The notes beneath the pieces were generated by a model. It was not told the origin of the DNA, searched no databases, and saw only the letters and a program-made list of their open reading frames with translations. A stretch of 64,000 nucleotides of DNA, taken from positions 310,001-374,000 of the forward strand of contig NZ_LRVM01000001.1 in NCBI RefSeq assembly GCF_001571775.1, written 5' to 3'. The stretch is from Anaerotignum neopropionicum (lineage in GTDB: Bacteria; Bacillota; Clostridia; Lachnospirales; Anaerotignaceae). The translations under genes were made by a program, and so were the position numbers. This document shows positions 16,479-25,079 of the stretch, piece after piece; within the stretch, counting starts at the first letter, position 1; every line of letters starts with the position of its first letter.

Positions 16479-16606
16479 TGTGCCTTGAAAGGCGCAAAAC
16501 ATTTAATTTTTAGTGGATTAGAAGCATTACAGTGTGCATGGATACCGCAACCACTGAAAAAAAATGTTGCAGAGAAAGATGATATAGAACATCCTATGGA
16601 TGAAAT

Positions 16607-16650
16607 AAAGACCTCGTTGGATAGAGAAATCTACCCGGTGGGGTCTTTTT
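16607..16650 (+). terminator. Terminator after lysS
   Basis: AAAGACC (16607-16613) pairs with GGTCTTT (16642-16648) and is followed by T residues. Smaller internal pairing fills the loop. Confidence 0.6.
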
Positions 16651-17321
16651 AAAAGGCAAGGCGGGGGAGCTGCATATGTGAAGCATTATAGGTGATTGGG
16701 CGTACCAAAATGCAATGGTTATTTTTGTTTCTTCTTTTATTTCGTTGCTGGTTTCAAGAAAATACTATAAAAAAGGAAATTTCGATGCGTTGCTGATGAC
16801 AATACGTTACCCCATTCGATAGCTCCATTTCAGAGAGAAAAAAGCTGGTGTTGCTGGTCCAACAGTATGAGAAGGTCTGCAGTTACGGGCAGTCCTCTGG
16901 GGGTGCAGCGTGATGATGCCTTATTTTTTGAACAAGCGAGTGCGTGAAGGGGTTAACCCAAAGCTAAGTCATATTTTGTATGAAAAAGATCGGTCTTTTC
17001 TCCAAGAGAAATGAAATAACCCCTGTTTCCCAACCCTTTCCCTTGTATAAAAATAACGTTATCTTCAGTCTGAACCTTCTTTATTTATTACAGAAAGCTT
17101 AATTTTACAAGGAAAAGATTTTTTTTGACAAATCGTGAAAAGAAAGGTTTTTCAAAGACTTTTTATAACAATTCACTTGTGTTTATGCTATAATAAAATA
17201 AAACAATGGAAGTTGGAAATAAAACAGGCAGAGAGATATTTTTCTTTTTTTAAGAATCTATGGGCGAATGTTATGATATAATGGAAAAGATGTCATATTT
17301 TCAAGAGGTAGGGTGTGTTGT
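16651..17321. other. Intergenic region with traces of a decayed gene
   Basis: About 670 bp without an intact gene. Near 16700-16915 the plus strand reads like protein in two frames separated by a frameshift. First comes a hydrophobic stretch (NAMVIFVSSFISLLVSRKYY), then, one frame over, a charged helix-like stretch (SERKKLVLLVQQYEKV), each ended by stops. This suggests a degraded membrane-protein gene, with weak support. The motif TTTCCCAACCCTTTCC near 17030 resembles one near 23472. The 3' part holds the cdaA promoter region; a TATAAT is at 17277-17282. Confidence 0.35.
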
Positions 17322-18176
17322 ATGGAGTCAATTAAGGGGTTTTTTGACAATTTAGGGGTAACAGGCTTTGTGCGTCCATCCATCGGGTTTTCTGATTTTT
17401 TGGATATTCTGATTGTTGCCTATATTATTTATAAAATTATTTTTTGGATTAAAGAAACAAGAGCGTGGGTTTTGTTTAAAGGAATATTGGTCATTCTTGG
17501 CTTAGCGGCAATTGCAACCATATTACAGCTAAATACCATTCTTTGGATTTTGTCGAATACTATTTCCGTGGGCATTATTGCAGTGATTGTTGTTTTTCAG
17601 CCGGAGCTTAGAAAAGCGTTGGAGCAGCTGGGAAAAGGACAGTTTTTTTCCTATTTTATACGCAATGAGGAGGAGGACAACCAGAAAGCCTCAGCGCGTA
17701 CCGTAGATGAAATTATTAAAGCGGTGGATAAAATGGGGGCAGTGCGCACAGGGGCTTTGATTTTGATTGAGCAAGAGGTGCCTTTGGGGGATTTGGAAAG
17801 AACGGGCATCCCCATTGATGCGGTAATCTCCAGTCAGCTTTTAATTAATATTTTTGAGCATAATACACCGTTACATGACGGCGCGGTAATTGTTCGTAGA
17901 AACCGTGTGGCGGCAGCAACGTGCTTTTTGCCGCTGACAGATAGCAACGAGGTTAGTATGGAATTGGGAACCAGACACCGTGCCGCCATTGGCGCAAGCG
18001 AAGTGTCTGATGCCTATGTTATTGTGGTATCGGAGGAAACAGGCTCTATTTCTGTGGCAAGAGGCGGCGTTCTCTACCGTGATTTAACCATGGAGCAATT
18101 AAGAACAATGCTTTCGCAAACCAAGAAGGTTGGGAAAAAGAAACTTTCTTTTTGGAAAGGGAGGCAGGATAAATGA
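17322..18176 (+). CDS. cdaA: Diadenylate cyclase CdaA
   Basis: CdaA condenses two ATP into the second messenger c-di-AMP, which controls potassium and osmolyte balance and the cell wall. The 284-residue protein has three N-terminal membrane helices and a DAC domain with both signature motifs: DGAVIVRRNRVAAA (DGA) and LGTRHRAAIG (RHR). ATG 17322 is preceded by AGAGGTAGGG; GTG 17313 is a possible alternative. It overlaps cdaR by four bases, giving the conserved cdaA-cdaR-glmM operon. A c-di-AMP-type regulator (BusR-like) and osmolyte transporter lie near 54-58 kb in this same window. Confidence 0.95.
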   Translation: MESIKGFFDNLGVTGFVRPSIGFSDFLDILIVAYIIYKIIFWIKETRAWVLFKGILVILGLAAIATILQLNTILWILSNTISVGIIAVIVVFQPELRKALEQLGKGQFFSYFIRNEEEDNQKASARTVDEIIKAVDKMGAVRTGALILIEQEVPLGDLERTGIPIDAVISSQLLINIFEHNTPLHDGAVIVRRNRVAAATCFLPLTDSNEVSMELGTRHRAAIGASEVSDAYVIVVSEETGSISVARGGVLYRDLTMEQLRTMLSQTKKVGKKKLSFWKGRQDK

Positions 18177-19444
18177 AAAAATTTCAAGAATTGCTAATGA
18201 AGGATTTGGGGTGGAAGCTACTGTCTATAGGCATTGCTACGATTATGTGGTTTATGGTAATCAATATCAATCAGCCTGTGGATACGAGAACCTATACCAA
18301 ATTTATTACCTTGAAAAATATGGATGTTTTAACGAATAGAGGTCTTACTGTTGAGAATGCCACGGATTTGACTGCAACAAAAATAAGTATTAGAATTAAA
18401 GCCCAAAGAACGGCACTTGACCGTTTAAACCAGACGAACGATTGGCTTCAGGCTACCGTGGATTTGTCGGGGCTGGCTTCTGTCATGGAGGGAGATACGG
18501 TTTCATTGCCTGTAAATGTGGAAATGACAGGGGTTTATACGGGGTATACCATTGTAGGGAAGGCGCCAACAACGGTTACTGTGCATATTGAAAGAATGAC
18601 AAGCAAGGAGATGCCTATTTATGTAGCTGTAAATGGTGAGCTTCCAGCGGATGTATTATATTCCACGCCTGTTTTAAGCGCGGAAAGTGTTTTGGTGAGG
18701 GGGCCGGCATCCCAAGTGGATCAGGTTTCCGCGGTAAAAGCTGAGATTAATGCCCAAGATGTTGGGGACAATGTTCAGCTTGGTGCAAAGCTGATTGCCT
18801 GTGACGCACAAGGAGCATCGGTAAAGGGAGTTAGCCTTGGGATAGAGGAAATTACTGTAACTTATCATTCAATGAATATAAAAGCAATCCCCATTAAAGT
18901 AAATATTTCCGGTGTGCCCGGGGATGGCTTTGTGGTGGGAGAAACCAGCTGTACGCCTCAAACTATAGAGGTGATGGGTGCAACCGAGGCATTGACTGAT
19001 TTTATGTATCTTCAGCTGCCGGACATCGATATTTCGGGACGCAATGCTGATGTTACCAGAAGCTTTGCAGTGGCTGATTATCTGCCCCAGGGCGTTGAAG
19101 TAAAGAATGGAAATAGTCTTACAATATTGGTAAATGTACAAATTATAAGTGCCAATGGCCATGAGGTAACAGTGAATGCGCAACAATTGACGTTGGCTAA
19201 GGCGGAAAGTACAAAGAGCTATGAAATCAGCGGAAGTACCACTGTAATGATTACCGGCGATGAGGCGGTGGTAAATCGTATTATTGAGAGTGATCTCACA
19301 GGTACTGTTGATGTAAGCGGTCTTTCTGTGGGACAGCATAAGGCGCTCATTGCGCTGGACTTACCGGAAGGCGTAACGGCGGGATATGCTTATATTGATG
19401 TTCTTGTTACGGAGGCGATAGCCGCAGCGGAGAATGAATCGTGA
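18173..19444 (+). CDS. cdaR: CdaA regulatory protein CdaR (YbbR repeats)
   Basis: A 423-residue protein with one N-terminal membrane helix (LLSIGIATIMWFMVININQP) and an extracytoplasmic region of about four YbbR-type beta repeats, recognisable by recurring phrases such as VLVRGPASQVDQV and IEVMGATEALTDF. CdaR binds and modulates CdaA at the membrane. Start ATG 18173 overlaps the cdaA stop (ATGA), so translation is probably coupled. The 3' end overlaps the long reading frame of glmM, but the likely glmM start is 20 bases downstream. Confidence 0.93.
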   Translation: MKKFQELLMKDLGWKLLSIGIATIMWFMVININQPVDTRTYTKFITLKNMDVLTNRGLTVENATDLTATKISIRIKAQRTALDRLNQTNDWLQATVDLSGLASVMEGDTVSLPVNVEMTGVYTGYTIVGKAPTTVTVHIERMTSKEMPIYVAVNGELPADVLYSTPVLSAESVLVRGPASQVDQVSAVKAEINAQDVGDNVQLGAKLIACDAQGASVKGVSLGIEEITVTYHSMNIKAIPIKVNISGVPGDGFVVGETSCTPQTIEVMGATEALTDFMYLQLPDIDISGRNADVTRSFAVADYLPQGVEVKNGNSLTILVNVQIISANGHEVTVNAQQLTLAKAESTKSYEISGSTTVMITGDEAVVNRIIESDLTGTVDVSGLSVGQHKALIALDLPEGVTAGYAYIDVLVTEAIAAAENES

Positions 19445-19464
19445 TTTTTGGAGGAAAAAGGAAT

Positions 19465-20814
19465 ATGGGAAGATTATTTGGAACTGATGGTGTCAGGGGC
19501 GTTGCCAATACGGAATTAACAGGTGAACTGGCATATCAATTGGGCCGTGCAGGGGCATATGTTTTGACAAAAGAGAAAAGATATGCACCTCGCATTTTGG
19601 TGGCAATGGATACAAGAATCAGCGGGGATATGCTGGAATCAGCTTTGGTAGCGGGGATATGCTCTGTTGGTGCCCATGCGGTGATTGCGGGAGTAATTCC
19701 TACGCCTGCGGTGGCATATTTGGTGCGCCACTATCGGTTGGATGCAGGGGTTATGATTTCCGCATCCCACAATCCTGTTGAATATAACGGAATTAAATTT
19801 TTCAACGATGAGGGCTATAAATTAAGTGACGAATTGGAACAGGAAATTGAGGATATTCTCTTGAGCCGCATGGAGGTTTTGCCTTGCCCTACGGGGAGCG
19901 GCATTGGAACAAAGGGCTACGCGGAGGATGCATTGGATGATTATATTGCCTTCCTTAGAAATAGCACAGGGGAGCGTTTTCAGGGGATAAAGGTGGCGTT
20001 GGACTGTGCCAATGGGGCGGCCTATAAGGCGGCCCCCATAACCATGCTGGATTTGGGGGCGCAGTTATGCATTATCCATAACGAACCTGACGGAACAAAT
20101 ATCAACGAAAAATGCGGCTCCACCCATATGGAGGACTTGGCGGCATTTGTGAAGGAAAACGGTGCGGATATCGGCTTTGCCTTTGACGGAGATGCAGACC
20201 GATGCTTGGCTGTGGATGAAAACGGTACGTTGATTGACGGGGATAAAATTCTTGCAATTTGCGGCTGTGCCATGAAGGCAAAGGGAGAGCTGAAAAAAAA
20301 TACCGTTGTTGGAACGGTAATGTCTAACCTTGGGCTGACGGTTATGGGGCGGGAAAATGATATTTCCGTTTTACAGGCAAATGTTGGCGATAGATATGTT
20401 TTGGAATGTATGCTGGCGGAGGATTATAACTTGGGCGGTGAGCAGTCGGGGCATATTATTTTCCTGGATTATAACACAACAGGAGATGGCATTTTAACGG
20501 CAATTCAGCTGTTATCCGTTATGAAGTGCAGCGGAAAAAAAGCGTCAGAATTGGCAAAAATTATGGAGGTTATGCCTCAGGTGTTGGTGAATGCCCGGGT
20601 GAACAATGACAGAAAAAATGACTACATGGAGGTGCCGGAAATTAAAGCCGCCATTGAAGAAATGCAGGAGAAATATTCCTCTGATGGGAGGGTGCTGATT
20701 CGCACCTCGGGTACAGAACCACTGGTTCGTGTCATGATTGAAGGAAAGGATAAGCTGGCCATGGAAAAAGAAGCAAAAAAACTGGCTTGTTTTATAGAGG
20801 ATAAGCTCCAATAA
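19465..20814 (+). CDS. glmM: Phosphoglucosamine mutase
   Basis: GlmM interconverts glucosamine-6-phosphate and glucosamine-1-phosphate for peptidoglycan precursor synthesis. In several Firmicutes it binds and restrains CdaA. The 449-residue protein has FGTDGVRG at the N terminus, the phosphoserine loop ISASHNPVEYNG, the metal loop DGDADR and the C-terminal phosphate loop RTSGTEP. ATG 19465 follows GGAGGAAAAAGGA; a GTG at 19441 is upstream of that site. It is the third gene of the cdaA operon. Confidence 0.96.
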   Translation: MGRLFGTDGVRGVANTELTGELAYQLGRAGAYVLTKEKRYAPRILVAMDTRISGDMLESALVAGICSVGAHAVIAGVIPTPAVAYLVRHYRLDAGVMISASHNPVEYNGIKFFNDEGYKLSDELEQEIEDILLSRMEVLPCPTGSGIGTKGYAEDALDDYIAFLRNSTGERFQGIKVALDCANGAAYKAAPITMLDLGAQLCIIHNEPDGTNINEKCGSTHMEDLAAFVKENGADIGFAFDGDADRCLAVDENGTLIDGDKILAICGCAMKAKGELKKNTVVGTVMSNLGLTVMGRENDISVLQANVGDRYVLECMLAEDYNLGGEQSGHIIFLDYNTTGDGILTAIQLLSVMKCSGKKASELAKIMEVMPQVLVNARVNNDRKNDYMEVPEIKAAIEEMQEKYSSDGRVLIRTSGTEPLVRVMIEGKDKLAMEKEAKKLACFIEDKLQ

Positions 20815-20912
20815 TATATTTTTCCCCTGTTGCAGAAGAAAATCCTTGACTGCAACGGGGGTTATGCATAAAATAGAGAAGGACTGCTTTGGTCATAATA
20901 TTTTTTATAAGT

Positions 20913-20986
20913 GTCTCCGTAGCTCAGCAGGATAGAGCGTTCGCCTCCTAAGCGAAAGGCCGTGGGTTCGAATCCCGCCGGGGACG
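20913..20986 (+). tRNA. tRNA-Arg (anticodon CCT)
   Basis: A full cloverleaf. The acceptor stem is GTCTCCG (20913-20919) with CGGGGAC (20979-20985). The D arm is present. The anticodon stem TTCGC/GCGAA encloses loop CTCCTAA with anticodon CCT (20947-20949), and the T arm has TTCGAAT. The 3' CCA is not encoded. A 40-base decayed copy of its 3' half lies at 38292-38331. Confidence 0.96.
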
Positions 20987-20991
20987 GTAAT

Positions 20992-21035
20992 AAAAAGTCA
21001 TGTTTGAGGATTTGAACTCATACATGACTTTTTTA
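20992..21035 (+). terminator. Terminator after tRNA-Arg
   Basis: AAAAAGTCATGT (20992-21003) pairs with ACATGACTTTTT from 21022, with an inner TGAG/CTCA pairing, and a T run continues to about 21034. Its 3' half resembles the repeated element seen near 22545, 23135 and 31500. Confidence 0.85.
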
Positions 21036-21127
21036 TATTTTTGGGATATTGTATTGTAAAGGTAATTATATATTCTTTAGTAGGCTTGGAAATATAGTCT
21101 GCTGTTTTTAAGATTGAAAGCTTCATA

Positions 21128-21174
21128 ATAATGTGGTATATTTATAACGTAAAGATATAAATACACCACATTAT
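21128..21174. promoter_or_regulatory. Large palindrome upstream of the XRE gene pair
   Basis: Two 18-bp arms (21128-21145 and 21157-21174) are inverted repeats with 17 of 18 matches across an 11-bp spacer. Each contains AATGTGGT. The right arm ends immediately before the AGGAGG ribosome site of the gene at 21188. It is a likely autoregulatory operator for the downstream XRE protein, or an RNA hairpin at the ribosome site. Confidence 0.6.
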
Positions 21175-21187
21175 AGGAGGGGAAATT

Positions 21188-21559
21188 ATGAAATTAAGGT
21201 GCATTATGCGTGGGCTTATGGGTTTGCTATCGCTACTGGGTTTCATTGGAATTTATACAGGAAACAAAGGATTCTTGGCTTTTTTTGCTTTTGCTGTTAA
21301 CTTTGTATACTTTTTCATTAAGTCTGATGAAATGGTGGAGGAATACATGAATAAGGCTGCTTCATTAGGATTTTACTGTGGCATGATTACCACTGCTATT
21401 GTTACGCTAATTTGTCTCTTTGCAGGCAGTCAACAAGGAAACGCAGCCCTTTTAGCTGGATTTGCGTCAGGGTGGGGTGTTTCTGTAGCCGTGCATGGTT
21501 TTTCCGTTGGGTATTATAGCTTCAGGGAAAGCTGGGTGGCTGGAAATGATAAAGAATAA
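21188..21559 (+). CDS. Small membrane protein (DUF3796-like)
   Basis: This 123-residue protein has about four hydrophobic segments (around residues 8-24, 28-45, 60-80 and 88-108) and a charged loop KSDEMVEEYMNKAAS. It resembles the DUF3796 group of small Firmicute membrane proteins, which are typically paired with a short XRE regulator as here. The ribosome site AGGAGGGG precedes ATG 21188. Its end overlaps the regulator start by 14 bases, so the pair is translationally linked. A role as sensor or cofactor for the regulator is inference. Confidence 0.75.
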   Translation: MKLRCIMRGLMGLLSLLGFIGIYTGNKGFLAFFAFAVNFVYFFIKSDEMVEEYMNKAASLGFYCGMITTAIVTLICLFAGSQQGNAALLAGFASGWGVSVAVHGFSVGYYSFRESWVAGNDKE

Positions 21560-21743
21560 GATTAAAGAGTATCGGGCAAAACACGACATGAAACAGGATG
21601 ATTTAGCAAAATTGGTAGGCGTCCGCAGAGAAACCATTGGAAATCTTGAAAAAGGAAAATATAATCCTTCTTTGATCTTATCTTGGAATATTGCAAAAGT
21701 ATTTAATTGTACAATAGAAGATATATTTGAAGTGACAGATTAG
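21546..21743 (+). CDS. Small XRE/Cro-type helix-turn-helix regulator
   Basis: 65 residues, nearly all one HTH_3 domain: KIKEYRAKHDMKQDDLAKLV, then GVRRETIGNLEKGKYNPS with the recognition helix. It closely follows the pattern of short YozG-like regulators. ATG 21546 overlaps the preceding membrane-protein gene. It probably binds the 47-bp palindrome at 21128-21174 and regulates its own operon; that link is inferred from position. Confidence 0.88.
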   Translation: MIKNKIKEYRAKHDMKQDDLAKLVGVRRETIGNLEKGKYNPSLILSWNIAKVFNCTIEDIFEVTD

Positions 21744-21817
21744 TTCTTGCAATGAGCACAATCTATAGTGATGATAATTCAAATGATATCATAATACGCT
21801 GGGGATGGTAATAAAAA

Positions 21818-21855
21818 ACATACCTTCTAGAAAAGGGAAGGTGTGTCTTTCTTTT
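21818..21855 (+). terminator. Terminator after the XRE gene
   Basis: ACATACCTTC (21818-21827) pairs with GAAGGTGTGT (21837-21846) with one wobble, followed by CTTTCTTTTT. Confidence 0.8.
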
Positions 21856-21933
21856 TGCATAAAAATTTGTTATGATAATTAGAAGATTTCACATAATCAT
21901 GTAGCTACATAAAAATTTGAAAGGGATCATGCC

Positions 21934-22380
21934 ATGAAAGTATATAGTTGGAAAACTCTTTTGGTGAGTATAGTATTAGGTGGTGGATTTTTTGTATTTA
22001 CCATCCTTCGTTTTAATGGTTTGGAGGATTTTGTGCAGCTGATCTTTTTGGCATATTACATCATAGACGGACTCTGTGTTTCATTTTCAGAGGATTGCTA
22101 TAAAGAATATGTTAAGCGTGTGGAAAGAGCAAAACGGGTTAATGGAAAGCTATTCGGAAAATTTACCTTTCTTGTGCGGTGGAGTCCAATGTTTTTTATA
22201 GTATTGGGCTTTTGCGTTGTAATGCTGTTGCCAACTTGGGAATGGTTTTTATGGCTTTGCCTGTTATCTGCCTTGGCTTCTGGTATTTATATTTCCACGG
22301 TTTATAGAAAGCATATGAAAATTGAAGAGGAGGAGGAACAAATAGCTTCTGAAAAATCGGATGACAGCCACACCATATAA
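21934..22380 (+). CDS. Small membrane protein of unknown function
   Basis: 148 residues with four likely membrane helices (about 8-25, 32-50, 88-106 and 108-126). A basic cytoplasmic loop (EYVKRVERAKRVNGKLFGK) and an acidic C-terminal tail (EEEEEQIASEKSDDS) are also present. ATG 21934 follows AAAGGGATC. No family is recognised. It follows the XRE operon terminator and is probably transcribed separately. Its character matches the other small membrane genes in this 21-23 kb stretch. Confidence 0.65.
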   Translation: MKVYSWKTLLVSIVLGGGFFVFTILRFNGLEDFVQLIFLAYYIIDGLCVSFSEDCYKEYVKRVERAKRVNGKLFGKFTFLVRWSPMFFIVLGFCVVMLLPTWEWFLWLCLLSALASGIYISTVYRKHMKIEEEEEQIASEKSDDSHTI

Positions 22381-22518
22381 TGCGAAGCTGAAATTTTTTT
22401 ATTGTTCATATCTAAGAAAGGCCTCCTGCATGGGAAGTTCTTTGCTGTCCTGGGAATTTGATGCGCAAAACCCCGCGGTCTGACTGTGCTTATGACAAGA
22501 GATTTTATTGCAGTATAA

Positions 22519-22600
22519 CGCCAATAAAAAGGTATGCAAGAGTATATGAACCCATATATGGCTTTTTGTTTTATCTATGATAAAATAGTACAAAGACTAT
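22519..22600 (+). repeat. Recurring terminator/promoter-like element, copy A
   Basis: Contains CATATATGGCTTTTTG and TTTTATCTATGATAAAAT (to about 22588). Similar sequence occurs at 23135-23180 (CACACATGCTTTTTTTATTT) and 31500-31550 (AAACATGACTTTTTGTTTTA), and weakly at 21022-21045. The TAAAAT could be a -10 box. AACGCCAATAAAAAGG at 22519 also recurs near 32116. Confidence 0.45.
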
Positions 22601-22624
22601 TTGAATGCTGCAAGGAGAATTATT

Positions 22625-23080
22625 ATGAAAAAATTGTTGTTTCTTTGTTGTACGCTATCCATGATACTTTTTTTATTTGGTTATTTAGTTAATCAAGCAA
22701 AGATACCAAAAGAAAAATATAGCATGAGTGGTTCTGTATCTTTAGGCGTTGCGGAGGATGAGAGCTTAGATAAAACGAAGGTCATATATTCTGTTGTGAT
22801 TAAAGGGAGCAAGGAGGATATTGAAAATATCGATGTTCAAGAACCATTAATTAACATGGAATATGATAAGTTCATGTTGGAAAACGGTCCCCATAATGCA
22901 GAGATGAAAGACGCAGAAACGAAAAATCCATATTTGGAAATTGGGGGAAGCTTTGTGTTTGATACCCATGATAAAACCAAAGAAGAAATCGATGGCATGA
23001 AGTTGTTTCAAGGCATCAAAATAATTGATCAGGATAAAGAAGAATATACTTTGAATTTTAATATTAATCCAACGAAATGA
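22625..23080 (+). CDS. Membrane-anchored exported protein of unknown function
   Basis: 151 residues. A basic start and one hydrophobic segment (LLFLCCTLSMILFLFGYLV) act as an uncleaved anchor or signal. The rest is a soluble acidic domain of alternating beta strands ending YTLNFNINPTK. ATG 22625 follows AAGGAG; an upstream in-frame codon (22601) precedes that site. No family is recognised. Its promoter region contains the recurring element that also precedes the exported protein at 31606, suggesting shared control. Confidence 0.65.
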   Translation: MKKLLFLCCTLSMILFLFGYLVNQAKIPKEKYSMSGSVSLGVAEDESLDKTKVIYSVVIKGSKEDIENIDVQEPLINMEYDKFMLENGPHNAEMKDAETKNPYLEIGGSFVFDTHDKTKEEIDGMKLFQGIKIIDQDKEEYTLNFNINPTK

Positions 23081-23199
23081 CATGCAGCGAGGAATTGCCT
23101 GTATTTGTTTGTGTTAAGGATTCAAAAAAAGACATGTATGGAATTGAACGCACACATGCTTTTTTTATTTATGGTAGAATGAAATAAATCAGAGCAAAG

Positions 23200-23345
23200 A
23201 CAAACCTTGGGCGTTGGGTCAGGAATTTTGCTCCCAAAACGATCAGTGTGTGAGGGCAGCGTTTTCTTGGCTGTTTTATCCCAAACCCAAGTGCTTTTTG
23301 AAAAAAGCAAGACCAAAAACTTATATTAAAACCGCATATTCATGG
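23200..23345. repeat. Composite intergenic repeat, copy 3
   Basis: Begins GACAAACCTTGGGCGTT, matching the left end of copy 1. It has a different insert with GTGAGGGCAGCG, then the middle module GCTTTTTGAAAAAAGCAAG followed by ACCAAAAACTTAT. A truncated GGGTCA follows near 23355. No 60-bp unit is present. Confidence 0.65.
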
Positions 23346-23516
23346 GTTTTTAGATGGGTCAATGATACATAGGCCAAACAGATGAGTTCCTGCGACCAGA
23401 GGTCTTGAAATCCCCTATTTTCCTTAGATGAGCATAGCTCATCCTGTGGATGCCATTCGGGAAGCTCTTTGTTTCCCAACCCCTTCCGTTATAAAAAATG
23501 ACTTTATGAAAAATCT

Positions 23517-23557
23517 AAGCCGAAAGCCTTATAAATTAAGGTTTTCGGCTTTTTTTA
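23517..23557 (+). terminator. Strong intrinsic terminator
   Basis: A 15-bp stem: AAGCCGAAAGCCTTA (23517-23531) with 23537-23551, one wobble, followed by six T. No gene directly precedes it, so it may insulate the operon at 23733. Confidence 0.85.
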
Positions 23558-23661
23558 TGTCCCTACACAGCCTTCCGCCAACCCTTGGGTGGTTTTTTCG
23601 AGAAAAATGTGCTCAGCTGATTTTTGCAAAGAATTCACCCCTGAAAAAATAAAAATACCCG

Positions 23662-23690
23662 TTGACAATGTAATATTATAATAATATAAT
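23662..23690 (+). promoter_or_regulatory. Consensus promoter of the UPF0597-TRAP operon
   Basis: TTGACA (23662-23667), a spacer of exactly 17 bp, and TATAAT (23685-23690). The palindrome ATATTAT-A-ATAATAT (23673-23687) fills the spacer and overlaps the -10. It is a candidate operator, perhaps for the GntR protein at 30559, though its all-AT content weakens the case. Confidence 0.75.
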
Positions 23691-23732
23691 ACATTTAAAC
23701 AAATAGCTGTAATACACATGGAGGTAGACAAT

Positions 23733-25028
23733 ATGGATAAGAAGCAAGAAGAAATGTATGCAATTCTAAAAAAAGAACTTGCACCTGCCCTTGGTTGTAC
23801 AGGGCCTACAGCCGTTTCTTATGTGGCGGCAGAAGCTGCAACCGCCGTTGGGGGAAAGCCGTTAAAGGTAGAAGTTAAGGTTGACCGGCATATTGGCACG
23901 AAAAACAGTGATGTGGGTATTCCGGGAACAAGTAGTGTAGGCTTGAAAATTGCTGCTGCCTTAGGGGCCATTGCCGGAGATGCACAGGCGGGTCTTAATG
24001 TTTTACATAAGGTGACAAAGGAGGATGAAGCCGTGGCGCAGGCTTTTTCAAAATCCGGCAATGTAAGCGTAATTCCTGATTTAGAAACAGATATTTTGGG
24101 CTTGTACATGGATTGCGTGGTTACAACGGATAAAGGGATTGGCCGTGCCATCGTTTTAAAAACACATACCAATTTGGTATACCGTGAGGCAAACGGCATA
24201 AAGCAGGTGGATATTCCTTTTGATCGTATTGCATCCATGAATGAAACGAAGGATGCAATGGCCCATTATGAAATTGCCGATTTTTATGCTTTTGCAACGC
24301 AAACGCCCATAGAGAAATTGGAATTTTTGAAAGAAGCTGTACAATTGAATAAAGCTCTGGCAGATGCTTGTTTTATGGGTGAGGCAAAGGGTGCTGGGTT
24401 TGGCATTTCTATGTTAAAGCATGCAGGAGAGGACATGGTAAAAAAAGCAAAGGCCATGACTGCTGCGGGAGCGGAAACAAGAATGATTGGGTATCCCCTG
24501 CCGGCAATGAGTTGTGCGACCAGCGGAAATGTTGGGATTACTGCTTCCCTTCCGTTAGTTAGCATGGCGGAGGATTTGAAATGTAAGGAGGAGCAGTTAC
24601 TTCGTGCCCTGGCCATGAGCTTTTTAATGACGATTTGTGTAAAGAATCGTATTGGCCGTGTATCCTCCATGTGTGCATGTGTAACAGCTGCCTCCCAAGG
24701 GATAGCTGCTGGTGCAACTATGCTGCTTGGTGGAGATTTAGCCTGTATAAACAAAGCAATCAATAATACAATTGTAAACATTTTTGGCGTTGTTTGTGAC
24801 GGGGCACGCCTAGCTTGTGCGTTAAAACTTGCTTCTGCGGCAGGTATTGCTATAGAATGTTCTATATTAGCCGTAGAGGGTGTGGAAACACCTTTGAATG
24901 AAGGGGTTGTTGGTGGAAATGCAGATATGTCTTTAAATTTTATGGGTAAATTTGCTCAGACGGGTATGGCAGAGTCGGACTTGGCATTATGCAAGGCACT
25001 GTACGAAAAACAACAGGCACAGGGTTAA
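23733..25028 (+). CDS. UPF0597 / L-cysteine desulfidase-serine dehydratase-alpha relative
   Basis: 431 residues of the CyuA/YhaM (UPF0597, COG3681) family. These are Fe-S enzymes related to the serine dehydratase alpha chain that release ammonia (and sulfide) from L-cysteine or similar amino acids. The signatures are ALGCTGPTAVSYVAAEA at the N terminus, MSCATSGNVGI, and CVKNRIGRVSSMCAC; these supply the conserved Cys for the cluster. ATG 23733 follows GGAGGTAGA. It heads an operon with a TRAP transporter and, further on, a full serine dehydratase, so its substrate may be the amino or hydroxy acid imported by that transporter. The true substrate is not determined by sequence. Confidence 0.88.
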   Translation: MDKKQEEMYAILKKELAPALGCTGPTAVSYVAAEAATAVGGKPLKVEVKVDRHIGTKNSDVGIPGTSSVGLKIAAALGAIAGDAQAGLNVLHKVTKEDEAVAQAFSKSGNVSVIPDLETDILGLYMDCVVTTDKGIGRAIVLKTHTNLVYREANGIKQVDIPFDRIASMNETKDAMAHYEIADFYAFATQTPIEKLEFLKEAVQLNKALADACFMGEAKGAGFGISMLKHAGEDMVKKAKAMTAAGAETRMIGYPLPAMSCATSGNVGITASLPLVSMAEDLKCKEEQLLRALAMSFLMTICVKNRIGRVSSMCACVTAASQGIAAGATMLLGGDLACINKAINNTIVNIFGVVCDGARLACALKLASAAGIAIECSILAVEGVETPLNEGVVGGNADMSLNFMGKFAQTGMAESDLALCKALYEKQQAQG

Positions 25029-25079
25029 TTGATTTTTAGTAAACACCCTAGCGCTTTGTTGAAATGGGAGGAGGATAAT

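Larger units (their letters stand above)
23081..23732. other. 652-bp intergenic region with repeats, terminator and promoter
   Basis: Holds the recurring element (23135-23180), composite repeat copy 3 (about 23200-23345), a strong terminator (23517-23557) and the promoter of the downstream catabolic operon (23662-23690). Short reading frames here have no ribosome site. Confidence 0.7.

Noticed and set aside
16561-16650. T-box leader
   Set aside because: It lies downstream of lysS, lacks the conserved T-box sequence, and has no synthetase or amino-acid gene after it. It behaves as a terminator.
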